A DNA stretch of 64,000 nucleotides from Flavobacterium sp. LHD-80 (GTDB lineage: Bacteria > Bacteroidota > Bacteroidia > Flavobacteriales > Flavobacteriaceae): assembly GCF_030929605.1 (NCBI RefSeq), contig NZ_JAVFVS010000001.1:434001-498000 (forward strand). Reading direction: 5' to 3'. The position numbers and the translations under genes are program-made. Below the pieces are notes generated by a model. The model saw only the letters and a list, made by a program, of their open reading frames with translations, did no database searches and was not told the origin of the DNA. Positions 18,202 to 25,559 of the stretch are shown here, piece by piece; position 1 is the first letter of the stretch; every line of letters begins with the position of its first letter.

Positions 18202-18316
18202 TATTCCTAAATCGGTACATTTATTGTATATGGGAATTTAGAAATTAAATTCACGAAAGAAATAAATAAAATTTCTAGTATATTTTTTAATTTCGGATAA
18301 ACTAAATAAAGATACG

Positions 18317-18616
18317 ATGCAAGATTTAAAAGCAACAAATGAAGATGATAGAACCAATAAACTTTTGATTGGTCTGCTGTTGGATGCTATTGGAATGATT
18401 TCTTTTAGTATTCCTTTAATCGGAGAATTTTCAGATGTAATTTGGGCTCCAATTGCAGCTTTTATTATGACACGAATGTACAAAGGCAGAGTAGGAAAAG
18501 TGGCTAGTGTATTAACTTTTTTAGAGGAAATAATTCCTTTTACAGATGTAATTCCGTCATTTACGCTAACTTGGATTTATACTTATTATTTTCAGAAGAG
18601 AAATAATGAGGATTAA
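18317..18616 (+). CDS. Small membrane protein, unknown
   Basis: The 99-residue product has two hydrophobic hairpins (about 21-55 and 62-90) with GLLLDAIGMISFSIP and LIGEFSDVIWAPIAAF. Negatively charged ends and Pro/Thr-rich loops suggest an integral membrane protein of unknown function that is conserved in flavobacteria. It starts with a good ATG 240 bases from the divergent lolD gene. Its stop overlaps the stop of the convergent neighbour by 4 bases. An antisense frame covers part of it but lacks a plausible protein. Confidence 0.72.
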   Translation: MQDLKATNEDDRTNKLLIGLLLDAIGMISFSIPLIGEFSDVIWAPIAAFIMTRMYKGRVGKVASVLTFLEEIIPFTDVIPSFTLTWIYTYYFQKRNNED

Positions 18617-18915
18617 TCTTTAAACAAAAAGCCTAATCCCATATTTTTAAGCATTTTCTTTTCGAAGTTCCAAAAGAATTTGAATTGTCCAAAGATAGTT
18701 CCAATGACAACTAGTAAAACCTGATAAATTGGAAAAATTATTAGCAGACGAATTAAAGTAAACCAGCCACCAAAATCTTCTTTTGTAATGCCCAGCCAAA
18801 CGCAAAATGGTTTAGACAGCCACGCAGATGCCGATCCGGTGATGGCAAAAACGATTAGAATGATTATGGCTTGTAAGTTTGAGGTAATTCCCCAGCGTTT
18901 CTTTAATTTATTCAT
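18613..18915 (-). CDS. DUF6787-like small membrane protein
   Basis: The 100-residue protein has two transmembrane segments (about 16-34 and 52-72) and a conserved amphipathic end FGQFKFFWNFEKKM. This matches the short flavobacterial family I know as DUF6787, sometimes misnamed diacylglyceryl transferase. No catalytic residues are evident. It is convergent with the preceding gene and codirectional with the lipoprotein gene 32 bases upstream. The family name is from memory and moderately sure. Confidence 0.72.
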   Translation of the reverse strand: MNKLKKRWGITSNLQAIIILIVFAITGSASAWLSKPFCVWLGITKEDFGGWFTLIRLLIIFPIYQVLLVVIGTIFGQFKFFWNFEKKMLKNMGLGFLFKD

Positions 18916-18947
18916 TGCTATTTGTAATGATTACAAATATAATAACA

Positions 18948-19388
18948 TTATCTAGATGGAACGTAACCCCAAAGCTTTTGTTTATAAGTATTTTGAAAAT
19001 AAATCATGTAGTTGTAAATAAGATAATTCACCTCGTAGCCATAATGAATCTCAGGGCGATAATCAATGAGCATTTCGTATAAATTTGGATTATAAACCTG
19101 TGGCTGACGCACGCGATTATTCCACTCTGTTACATACAGATAATTTTTGTTTTCAAGATAAGCTAGAGAGTAATAATGACGTGGTTGCGCCATTGATACC
19201 AGCCAAGTCGAAAAGCCATTGTCAATAATAATTACTTCGTATTCTAATGAATCATTTACAATTTTCACGGTATCACTTACAGCTTTATTTACTTTAGGCG
19301 AATTGGAAGCTATTGCATCATTTTTTGAAGCAGTCGAGCACGCAATTATCGTAATTAAAATAGCTAATATGTAAATGAATTTCTTCAT
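18948..19388 (-). CDS. DUF6146-like lipoprotein
   Basis: The 146-residue lipoprotein has signal peptide MKKFIYILAILITIIACS, with the lipobox cysteine at 17. A linker is followed by a domain rich in aromatic residues (FSTWLVSMAQPRHYYS, NLYEMLIDYRPEIHYGYEVN), typical of the DUF6146 family. I chose the ATG at 19388 rather than the in-frame upstream ATG at 19406, because it puts the signal peptide first. Function unknown. It is probably exposed at the outer membrane's inner face. Confidence 0.78.
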   Translation of the reverse strand: MKKFIYILAILITIIACSTASKNDAIASNSPKVNKAVSDTVKIVNDSLEYEVIIIDNGFSTWLVSMAQPRHYYSLAYLENKNYLYVTEWNNRVRQPQVYNPNLYEMLIDYRPEIHYGYEVNYLIYNYMIYFQNTYKQKLWGYVPSR

Positions 19389-19433
19389 GACAGTTGTTTT
19401 GAACAATTAAAGTTACGGATTTTTTTGTTGAAA

Positions 19434-19587
19434 AGGTTCAAAGTAACAAAGTAACAAAGTGACAAAGTGACAAAATAACAAAGTAACATAGGAGTAGCGC
19501 TATTATTTATAAAAGAAAAAACTGATTACAATTTTGTAATCAGTTTTTAACCTTTGTCACTATGAACCTTTGTTACTTTGTTACTTG
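19434..19587. repeat. GTAACAAAG word repeat with internal terminator
   Basis: At 19434-19490 the word (G)TAACAAAG/GTGACAAAG is repeated seven times. Its complement recurs at 19549-19587. Between them a perfect hairpin with arms AAAAACTGATTACA (19516-19548) closes the structure and acts as an intrinsic terminator of the upstream DUF937 gene. The words match those at 6924-7045, 45093-45173 and 56285-56455. Confidence 0.75.
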
Positions 19588-19590
19588 TAT

Positions 19591-20154
19591 CTACTTGCTT
19601 CCAAAAAGTTTCCCTATAAATCCAGAAATACCGCCTTTGCTTTTTGTAACAACAAGAACATCTGCAACATCGACTTTTCCATCGTTGTTTTGGTCAAGGC
19701 CAAATTGCATTCCGTATTTCGAAATGGTGTCCATAATTCCAGACGCTTGTCCACTGTTTCCTGAAATCGAATTGATGATATCTGAAATCTGAAAACTGCT
19801 ATCATTTGGATCTTTTGCTTTATTTACCAATGAACCTAAAATCTGTGGAATCAAATTAGAAGCAACGCCACTAGAATCGGCACTGCTCAATCCAAATTTT
19901 TCACCAAGGTTTCCGCTTAATTGCTGTTGAATTTGTTGCACTACAGGATTTGAACTGTCGATAGCTGAATTTCCATTAAATAATCCCGCAATTTGTTCTG
20001 TACCGCCTTCAGAAACAATTTTTTGTAATCCTGCAAAAATTGAATTACTAGTTTCGCTTAATACAGCTTCGTTATGCTCATTCGGGACAGCAGAATTGTT
20101 TACAACGGCATCTCCGCCGTATTGCTGTACTAATTGTGTTAATTGTTCAAACAT
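19591..20154 (-). CDS. DUF937 family protein with EF-hand-like end
   Basis: The 187-residue protein is low in hydrophobicity and rich in Gln, Ser, Asn and Gly. Repeated helical units end in a calcium-loop-like LDQNNDGKVDVADV (about 154-167), reminiscent of EF-hand or dockerin loops. The first half (FEQLTQLVQQYGGDAV, IFAGLQKIVSEGGTEQIAGL) matches DUF937/YidB-like proteins. No signal peptide is seen. The role in YidB-type proteins is not established. It lies downstream of serA but is separated from it by a terminator, so it is probably transcribed alone. Confidence 0.75.
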   Translation of the reverse strand: MFEQLTQLVQQYGGDAVVNNSAVPNEHNEAVLSETSNSIFAGLQKIVSEGGTEQIAGLFNGNSAIDSSNPVVQQIQQQLSGNLGEKFGLSSADSSGVASNLIPQILGSLVNKAKDPNDSSFQISDIINSISGNSGQASGIMDTISKYGMQFGLDQNNDGKVDVADVLVVTKSKGGISGFIGKLFGSK

Positions 20155-20196
20155 GATTTTACGAGTTTTAGATTATACACCAAAATTAACAAAAAG

Positions 20197-20232
20197 AAAG
20201 GGATTTACTACAAAATTGTAATAAATCCCTTT
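20197..20232 (-). terminator. Terminator of serA
   Basis: Arms 20197-20213 and 20216-20232 pair over 17 bases with one mismatch (AAAGGGATTTA core). A T-rich tail follows on the minus strand. Confidence 0.8.
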
Positions 20233-20256
20233 AAAGTTAATCTATTTTTTGATTGC

Positions 20257-21207
20257 TTAGCTCAACAAAGTAATAATTTGTGAAGCTAATTCTGTTCCAA
20301 TTCTGTCTTGTGCTTCTCCAGTTGCAGCTCCAATGTGTGGAGTCAATGAAATTTTAGAGTGCATTAAGATTGCCATTTCTGGTTTTGGTTCGCTTTCGAA
20401 AACGTCTAAACCAGCAAAAGCAACTTTCCCTGAATCTAAAGCTTTTACTAAAGCTACTTCATCAATAACACCACCACGAGCACAGTTTACGATACCAACT
20501 CCGTTTTTCAAAATTTCAAATTCTTTTTCTCCAATGATGTAACCATCTTGAGCAGGAACGTGTAATGTGATAAAATCAGCTTCTTTAAATAAAGATTCCA
20601 AAGATTGAGAAACGATTTTAGTTGCGATAGATTGTCCGTCGAAAAATTCAACTTTAACATCTACTTCAGGAATAAAGCTGTCAGCAGCGATAACTTTCAT
20701 ACCTAAACCAAGCGCCATTTTTGCAGTAGCTTGCCCGATACGACCAATACCAACGATACCTAAAGTTTTTCCTCTTAATTCAGTTCCGTTAGCGTATGCT
20801 TTTTTCAAACCATCAAAGTTTGAATCTCCTTCAAGAGGCATATTTCTGTTAGAATCATGTAAAAAACGAACACCAGAAAATAAGTGTCCAAATACTAACT
20901 CAGCAACAGATTCTGATGATGAAGCAGGAGTATTGATTACATGAATTCCTTTGCTTTTAGCATAATCAACATCGATATTATCCATACCAACACCGCCACG
21001 ACCAATTATTTTGATACCAGGACAAGCATCGATAATATCTTTACGAACTTTAGTTGCGCTACGCACTAAAATTACGTCTACATTATTTTCATTAATAAAG
21101 TTAGCTACTTGTTCTTGAGCTACTTTTGTAGTTATAACTTCAAATCCACCTTTTTCTAAGGCTAGAATTCCACTTTTAGAAATTCCATCATTTGCTAATA
21201 CTTTCAT
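20257..21207 (-). CDS. serA: D-3-phosphoglycerate dehydrogenase
   Basis: This 316-residue D-isomer-specific 2-hydroxyacid dehydrogenase has Rossmann motif GIGRIG (153-158), the RSATKVR substrate loop (49-55), NCARGGVIDE and catalytic His in LTPHIGAAT (about 292). It oxidises 3-phosphoglycerate to 3-phosphohydroxypyruvate, the first step of serine synthesis. It is the short form without the C-terminal ACT domain, so it probably lacks serine feedback inhibition of the E. coli kind. It follows serC with a 111-base spacer containing TTTAATCG words. The location next to serC supports serA over other hydroxyacid dehydrogenases. Confidence 0.94.
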   Translation of the reverse strand: MKVLANDGISKSGILALEKGGFEVITTKVAQEQVANFINENNVDVILVRSATKVRKDIIDACPGIKIIGRGGVGMDNIDVDYAKSKGIHVINTPASSSESVAELVFGHLFSGVRFLHDSNRNMPLEGDSNFDGLKKAYANGTELRGKTLGIVGIGRIGQATAKMALGLGMKVIAADSFIPEVDVKVEFFDGQSIATKIVSQSLESLFKEADFITLHVPAQDGYIIGEKEFEILKNGVGIVNCARGGVIDEVALVKALDSGKVAFAGLDVFESEPKPEMAILMHSKISLTPHIGAATGEAQDRIGTELASQIITLLS

Positions 21208-21226
21208 TGTGTGTTTATTGTTTATT

Positions 21227-21252
21227 TGGTTAATCGTTTAATTGTTTAATCG
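21227..21252. repeat. TTTAATCG word repeat
   Basis: GGTTAATCGTTTAATTGTTTAATCG-type words stand tandemly in the serC-serA spacer. The same word, in both orientations, fills 54131-54220. Confidence 0.5.
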
Positions 21253-21318
21253 ATAAACCAGCTATTTGATTTTTCTTTTTGATATTTTTCAGCTGAAAAC
21301 TGAGACGGAGACCGAGAA

Positions 21319-22389
21319 CTAAACTTTAGCTTCCAATGCTTTCATTACATCCACTAAAACCTGAACACTTTCGATAGGCATAGCGTTGTAAATAGAAGCT
21401 CTGTAACCACCAACAGAACGGTGTCCTGGCAATCCAGAAATTCCTGCAGCTTTCCATAAAGCGTCAAAAGTTTCTGTATGATCAGCGTTGTTCAATAAGA
21501 AAGTAACGTTCATTTTAGAACGATCTTCTACTGCTGCAGCACCTTTAAATAATGGATTTCTGTCGATTTCAGCATAAAGTAAATCAGCTTTTGCGTTGTT
21601 TAATTTTTCAACAGCAGCAATTCCGCCTTTTTCTTTAATCCATTGTAATGTCAATAACGAAACATAAACAGCAAAAACAGGAGGAGTATTGTACATACTT
21701 TCTGCTTTAATGTGTTTAGCGTAGTCTAACATACTTGGGATTGTTCTACCGCTTTTTTCTAAAATTTCTTCTTTAACAACAACAAGAGTTGTTCCTGCAG
21801 GTCCCATATTTTTTTGAGCTCCAGCATAGATTAAATCAAATTTTGAGAAATCCAATTCACGTGAGAAAATATCAGAACTCATATCGCACACAACTGGAAC
21901 GTTTGTCGATGGGAATTCTTTCATTTGAGTTCCAAAAATGGTATTGTTGCTTGTACAGTGAAAATAATCTGCATCACTTGGTATTGCGTATCCTTTTGGA
22001 ATATGGTTGTAATTTTCTTCTTTTGAAGAAGCTACAACAACAGTTTCGCCAAAATACTTAGCTTCTTTAATTGCAGCTGTTGCCCAAGTTCCTGAATCTA
22101 AATAAGCCGCTTTTCCGTTTTCTTTCATTAAATTATAAGGAGCCATCAAGAATGCAGTACTTGCACCACCTTGTAAAAACAAAGCCTGATATCCTTTTCC
22201 TTGAAGTCCTAATAATTCTAAAGCAAGGGAGCGAGCTTCATCCATAACAGCAACGAAATCTTTGCTTCGGTGCGAAATTTCAAGGATAGATAATCCTGAA
22301 TCATTAAAATTTAAAACTGCTTTTGATGCTTTTTCAAAAACTTCCTGAGGTAAAATACTTGGTCCTGCGCTGTAGTTGTGTTTTTTCAT
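21319..22389 (-). CDS. serC: Phosphoserine aminotransferase
   Basis: This 356-residue class-V PLP aminotransferase carries the SerC opening NYSAGPSILP (5-14), the phosphate-binding GGAST (74-78), TSNNTIFGTQ (147-156) and the PLP lysine Lys193 in GAQKNMGPAG. It converts 3-phosphohydroxypyruvate and glutamate to phosphoserine, directly after the SerA step in the pathway, and may also act in pyridoxal phosphate synthesis. It is transcribed in the same direction as the LuxC-type gene upstream and serA downstream. Confidence 0.96.
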   Translation of the reverse strand: MKKHNYSAGPSILPQEVFEKASKAVLNFNDSGLSILEISHRSKDFVAVMDEARSLALELLGLQGKGYQALFLQGGASTAFLMAPYNLMKENGKAAYLDSGTWATAAIKEAKYFGETVVVASSKEENYNHIPKGYAIPSDADYFHCTSNNTIFGTQMKEFPSTNVPVVCDMSSDIFSRELDFSKFDLIYAGAQKNMGPAGTTLVVVKEEILEKSGRTIPSMLDYAKHIKAESMYNTPPVFAVYVSLLTLQWIKEKGGIAAVEKLNNAKADLLYAEIDRNPLFKGAAAVEDRSKMNVTFLLNNADHTETFDALWKAAGISGLPGHRSVGGYRASIYNAMPIESVQVLVDVMKALEAKV

Positions 22390-22495
22390 GGTTGTTGTTA
22401 ATAGTCGAAAAAATTTGTCGAAAAATTTAAAGACGCAAATTTCGGTAATAGGAGCTGAAAAAGCGATAAATTATTCGAAATAATTAAACATATTT

Positions 22496-23569
22496 TTACT
22501 TTGTTGTTAACAAAAACGTTATAGTATCTACGTTATCTGCGTAATCCCACAATTGCGGATTTTGCGTTTGGCCAAATTGAATGCTGTTTTGAATTAAATC
22601 ACTGCTTACGATGCACTGAATTTGTTCAGAATCAGCTTCAAGTCGCGCTTTTAAATCGTCAATATTTTCATAAAACTCATAAAAAACACTCGAAATAGGA
22701 GAGGCGTAACTCGAATCTTCCTTAATAGTCAAAAATCCGTTGTCAAGTAATTTGAAATTACTCATTAAAAATACGGCCTTATTATAGTCGTAATTATTAG
22801 CGTATTTTTCATAATGAATAACATCCTGATATTTGAACATCGCTTCAAAAAAGCGATCAAAAACATATCCTTTTGGAACAAAAAGTTTAGAAACATTTCG
22901 GCATCCTAACCCAAAATAACGGAAAATATCTTCACCTAAATTTTCTAATTCTTCTTTAGATTCTTTTCCGTTTAAAACAGCAACCGAATTTCTGTTTTTT
23001 CTGATGATTGACGGCTTGTCTTTAAAATAATATTCAAAATAACGAGAAGTATTATTGCTTCCCGTTGCTATTACAGCGTCAAAATTTTCTAATTTACCTT
23101 CAACGAAAGTGATTTTATCTTTAAGATTTTCATCAACAGCAATTAAATATTTTGCCAAAAAAGGCAATAAATGCTGATCGTTTGATGAAGTTTTTATCAA
23201 AGCTTTATTGCCAGTTATCAAAACTGATAAGAAATCATGGAATCCAACCAACGGAATATTTCCAGCTAAAATTAAAGCGACTGTTTTTTCTTTTCCGTCA
23301 TTTTGAGCAAAGTCAGCTTTGTATTGAGAAAGCCATTTTTCAATGTTTTCAGCAGTCAAAGCCTCGGCCCAAGAATGTATTGCAAAGTAAACCTGTTCAG
23401 GGGTATACCAGCCATTATGAGATTGTGATAAATGAATTAGGGTTTCAAAATCATCAAAAAAAATATCGTTATATAATACGTCCGATTTTTTAACGGATTC
23501 CTTTTCAGAAAACTGACTTAAAAAATTTCCTAATTCAACAAAAACACTTTTTTTTGTTTCTAATGTCAT
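22496..23569 (-). CDS. LuxC-type acyl-CoA reductase
   Basis: The 357-residue protein is of the LuxC acyl-CoA reductase family. It has an aldehyde-dehydrogenase-like cofactor region LILAGNIPLVGF (99-110), KTSSNDQ, IATGSNNTSRYF, and the nucleophile Cys223 in GLGCRN. Family members reduce acyl groups to aldehydes, but no luciferase or wax genes are nearby. In flavobacteria, this gene, ferredoxin and serCA commonly lie together for unknown reasons. A divergent promoter pair (23574-23637) drives it and the ferredoxin. Confidence 0.87.
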   Translation of the reverse strand: MTLETKKSVFVELGNFLSQFSEKESVKKSDVLYNDIFFDDFETLIHLSQSHNGWYTPEQVYFAIHSWAEALTAENIEKWLSQYKADFAQNDGKEKTVALILAGNIPLVGFHDFLSVLITGNKALIKTSSNDQHLLPFLAKYLIAVDENLKDKITFVEGKLENFDAVIATGSNNTSRYFEYYFKDKPSIIRKNRNSVAVLNGKESKEELENLGEDIFRYFGLGCRNVSKLFVPKGYVFDRFFEAMFKYQDVIHYEKYANNYDYNKAVFLMSNFKLLDNGFLTIKEDSSYASPISSVFYEFYENIDDLKARLEADSEQIQCIVSSDLIQNSIQFGQTQNPQLWDYADNVDTITFLLTTK

Positions 23570-23573
23570 AATG

Positions 23574-23605
23574 TTTGTTTATGAATTGTTTTGATTGTAA
23601 TTTTG
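23574..23605 (+). promoter_or_regulatory. Promoter of the ferredoxin gene
   Basis: TTTG at 23574-23577 and TAATTTTG at 23598-23605, 20 bases apart, fit the Bacteroidetes -33/-7 pattern. Start of transcription near 23612 would leave a leader of about 170 bases made of word repeats. Confidence 0.55.
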
Positions 23606-23607
23606 CA

Positions 23608-23637
23608 CAAAAATAAGGATAAATAAGTCGAAAGACA
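23608..23637 (-). promoter_or_regulatory. Promoter of the acyl-CoA reductase gene
   Basis: On the minus strand, TTG (23635-23637) and TATTTTTG (23608-23615) are 19 bases apart. Transcription would start near 23601, about 30 bases before the ATG. Its -7 abuts the divergent -7 at 23598-23605 with two bases between them. Confidence 0.6.
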
Positions 23638-23775
23638 AAAGTCCAAAGTCGAAAGACAAAAGTCCAAAGTCGAAAGTCGAAAGTTGAAAAGACTTTAATG
23701 CTTTTACTTTAATACTTTCAAACTTTATGACAGACTTTATGACTTTAGACTTTATGACTTTTAAACTTTAAGACT
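23626..23775. repeat. GTCGAAAG / ACTTTATGACTTT word inverted repeat
   Basis: Tandem words GTCGAAAGACAAAA and GTCCAAA occupy 23626-23690. Their loose complements (ACTTTATGAC, ACTTTAGAC) fill 23690-23775, immediately before the ferredoxin ATG. Nothing else is visible in the gap apart from the two promoters. Confidence 0.7.
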
Positions 23776-23782
23776 AAAAAAG

Positions 23783-24133
23783 ATGGCAATTATTATAACT
23801 GACGAATGCATTAATTGTGGGGCCTGCGAACCAGAATGCCCAAATACAGCAATATATGAAGGTGCAGATGATTGGAGATATAAAGATGGAACAAGTCTTT
23901 CTGGAAAAGTAATTTTACCTGACGGAACTGAAGTTGATGCTGAAGATGCTCAAACTCCAATTTCTGACGAAATCTATTACATTGTTCCAGGAAAGTGTAC
24001 AGAATGTAAAGGTTTTCATGATGAACCTCAATGTGCGGCTGTTTGTCCTGTTGATTGCTGTGTACCAGATGATAATCATGTAGAAGATGAAGAAACCTTG
24101 TTAAACAGACAGGCGTTTTTGCACGGAGAATAA
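23783..24133 (+). CDS. 4Fe-4S dicluster ferredoxin
   Basis: The 116-residue protein has two cluster motifs: [12 protein letters not shown] (about 9-20) and [22 protein letters not shown] (about 73-94). The second contains the extended insertion typical of Alvin/YfhL-type bacterial 2[4Fe-4S] ferredoxins. It is a cytosolic electron carrier. Divergent pairing with the acyl-CoA reductase suggests a redox link between them, not proven. A long leader of repeats lies before its ATG, and a good hairpin terminator follows. Confidence 0.92.
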   Translation: MAIIITDECINCGACEPECPNTAIYEGADDWRYKDGTSLSGKVILPDGTEVDAEDAQTPISDEIYYIVPGKCTECKGFHDEPQCAAVCPVDCCVPDDNHVEDEETLLNRQAFLHGE

Positions 24134-24154
24134 TTTCTCTTAACTAAGATATTG

Positions 24155-24186
24155 AAATCCTGAGTATTGCACTCAGGATTTTTTTT
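24155..24186 (+). terminator. Ferredoxin terminator
   Basis: AAATCCTGAG and CTCAGGATTT flank a short loop and are followed by a run of T. Confidence 0.85.
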
Positions 24187-24300
24187 GCCTAATTTTAAGG
24201 AGTTAACCTACGTATTGTGTTGTTTTTTAATGTTTTGATGAACAAATGTTAATTTATACTTAATAATTTAATACATTAGTTGAAAATTTAATAACAGCCT

Positions 24301-25464
24301 ATGAGGAGACTGGTACTTTTATTTGTTTTATTTATTAATGTTGTAGCCTTTGCCCAAAATGCAGAGTATTCAATTGTAGTTAAAGATATTGAAACACAAT
24401 TGCCGATAGAAAATGCAACGGTTTTCATCATGAAAACGAAGCAAACGTTAATAAGTAATAAAGATGGAAAGGTAACTTTTATGTTAAATGGAGCTTCAAG
24501 TCTTCAAGTTTCTGAGACTGATTACGAAAAAGTAACACTTCGTTGGGGACCATTAAAGCCGGATCTATTTGTAGTTTACCTTAAAAGCAACAATACTAAA
24601 TTAGATGAGATTGTAGTCTCAAAAGAAAATCCTCAAAAAATTCTTCAAAGAATTGTTGCAAATTCACGACAAAAATTAGCTTCCTCTTACAGATTAAAAG
24701 TCTTTGTGAGAGAGTTTTTTATGCTTAACAATAAATATTCATATTATAACGACGGATTAGTGAATTTTCAGTTTGCAGGAAGTCAAAAAAAATCAACAAC
24801 AACATTATTAGTAGAGCAAAATCGTTCTTATGGGCTTCTTGATACTGATGTAAGTGCTGATTTAAAAGGCTATAATCTGAATAATATCATGGAAAATTAT
24901 TGTAATCTGAAGTATTTTGATCCGCTTTTAGATTCAAAAACCAGAAAAGAATATGATTTTATCACCAGAGGGCATCCAAATAATAAAGACTATTACATAA
25001 TGGCAATTACGCCTCGGGATAAATCAAAAAAAGCTTTAGATACTTTTGAAGTTATATACGATCCTGTAAAAAAGTTGATAGTTGAATTTAGCATCATAAT
25101 TACACCGCAAAATTTGCTTCAAGTGGAAGAACAAACAAAAGTTGGCTCAAAAAATGTTACCAGATCAATTGTTAGAGTAAATTATAGAATCAATGGCGAA
25201 GAATATTATTTGTTGAGTTCGAATGAAGAAATTGGCTATGATTTGATTTTGAAAGAGGAGATAAAAAATATTCAGGTTCGCAATAGTTTTGTTACTACAC
25301 ATTTTAATAGACAAAATTTTACTTATAAAGAAAGCGATGTTTTTAAGGAAAAATCACTTTTTAATAAAAAGAACAAAGTGTTGACAAATTATTGGGAAAT
25401 ATCTGGATTTACAGCCACTGACGAAGAAAAAGCAATTGTAGATTCATTAGAATTTAAACTATAG
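24301..25464 (+). CDS. Secreted CarboxypepD-regulatory-like protein
   Basis: The 387-residue protein has a signal peptide (about 1-19, ending VVAFAQ). An N-terminal CarboxypepD_reg-like beta-sandwich follows (about 22-100: VVKDIETQLPIENATVFI, typical of TonB-receptor and DUF5686 N-termini). The large remaining domain resembles the N-terminal part of DUF5686 proteins, but the outer-membrane barrel is absent, so it is shorter than that family. It is expected in the periplasm or on the cell surface. Function unknown. It has its own bidirectional terminator with the convergent receptor gene. Confidence 0.75.
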   Translation: MRRLVLLFVLFINVVAFAQNAEYSIVVKDIETQLPIENATVFIMKTKQTLISNKDGKVTFMLNGASSLQVSETDYEKVTLRWGPLKPDLFVVYLKSNNTKLDEIVVSKENPQKILQRIVANSRQKLASSYRLKVFVREFFMLNNKYSYYNDGLVNFQFAGSQKKSTTTLLVEQNRSYGLLDTDVSADLKGYNLNNIMENYCNLKYFDPLLDSKTRKEYDFITRGHPNNKDYYIMAITPRDKSKKALDTFEVIYDPVKKLIVEFSIIITPQNLLQVEEQTKVGSKNVTRSIVRVNYRINGEEYYLLSSNEEIGYDLILKEEIKNIQVRNSFVTTHFNRQNFTYKESDVFKEKSLFNKKNKVLTNYWEISGFTATDEEKAIVDSLEFKL

Positions 25465-25480
25465 TTTTGTAGAAAATCAT

Positions 25481-25517
25481 AAAAAAATCCTGAACTTCTT
25501 GTTCAGGATTTTTTTTG
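25481..25517. terminator. Bidirectional terminator
   Basis: Arms AAAAAAATCCTGAAC and GTTCAGGATTTTTTT around TTCTT serve the plus-strand gene and, because the left flank is an A run, also the convergent receptor gene. Confidence 0.85.
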
Positions 25518-25526
25518 TTGTTTATA

Positions 25527-25551
25527 TGTCAGGCTGAGCGAAGTCGAATCC
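25527..25551. repeat. REP-like single arm
   Basis: TGTCAGGCTGAGCGAAGTCGAATCC is a lone copy of the element seen as a pair at 29681-29771. It lies next to the receptor stop codon. Confidence 0.65.
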
Positions 25552-25559
25552 TTTTTTTA

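Noticed and set aside
19434..19490. Possible CRISPR array from regularly repeated GTAACAAAG words
   Set aside because: The repeats are about 10 bases, contiguous with no unique spacers, and no cas genes are present; they belong to the inverted word-repeat class.
19562..19792. Plus-strand frames antisense to the DUF937 gene
   Set aside because: They lie wholly within a well-supported gene on the other strand and show no domain.
23783..24133. Link of the ferredoxin and LuxC-type gene to bioluminescence
   Set aside because: No luxAB, luxD or luxE homologue is present; this arrangement is ordinary in flavobacteria.
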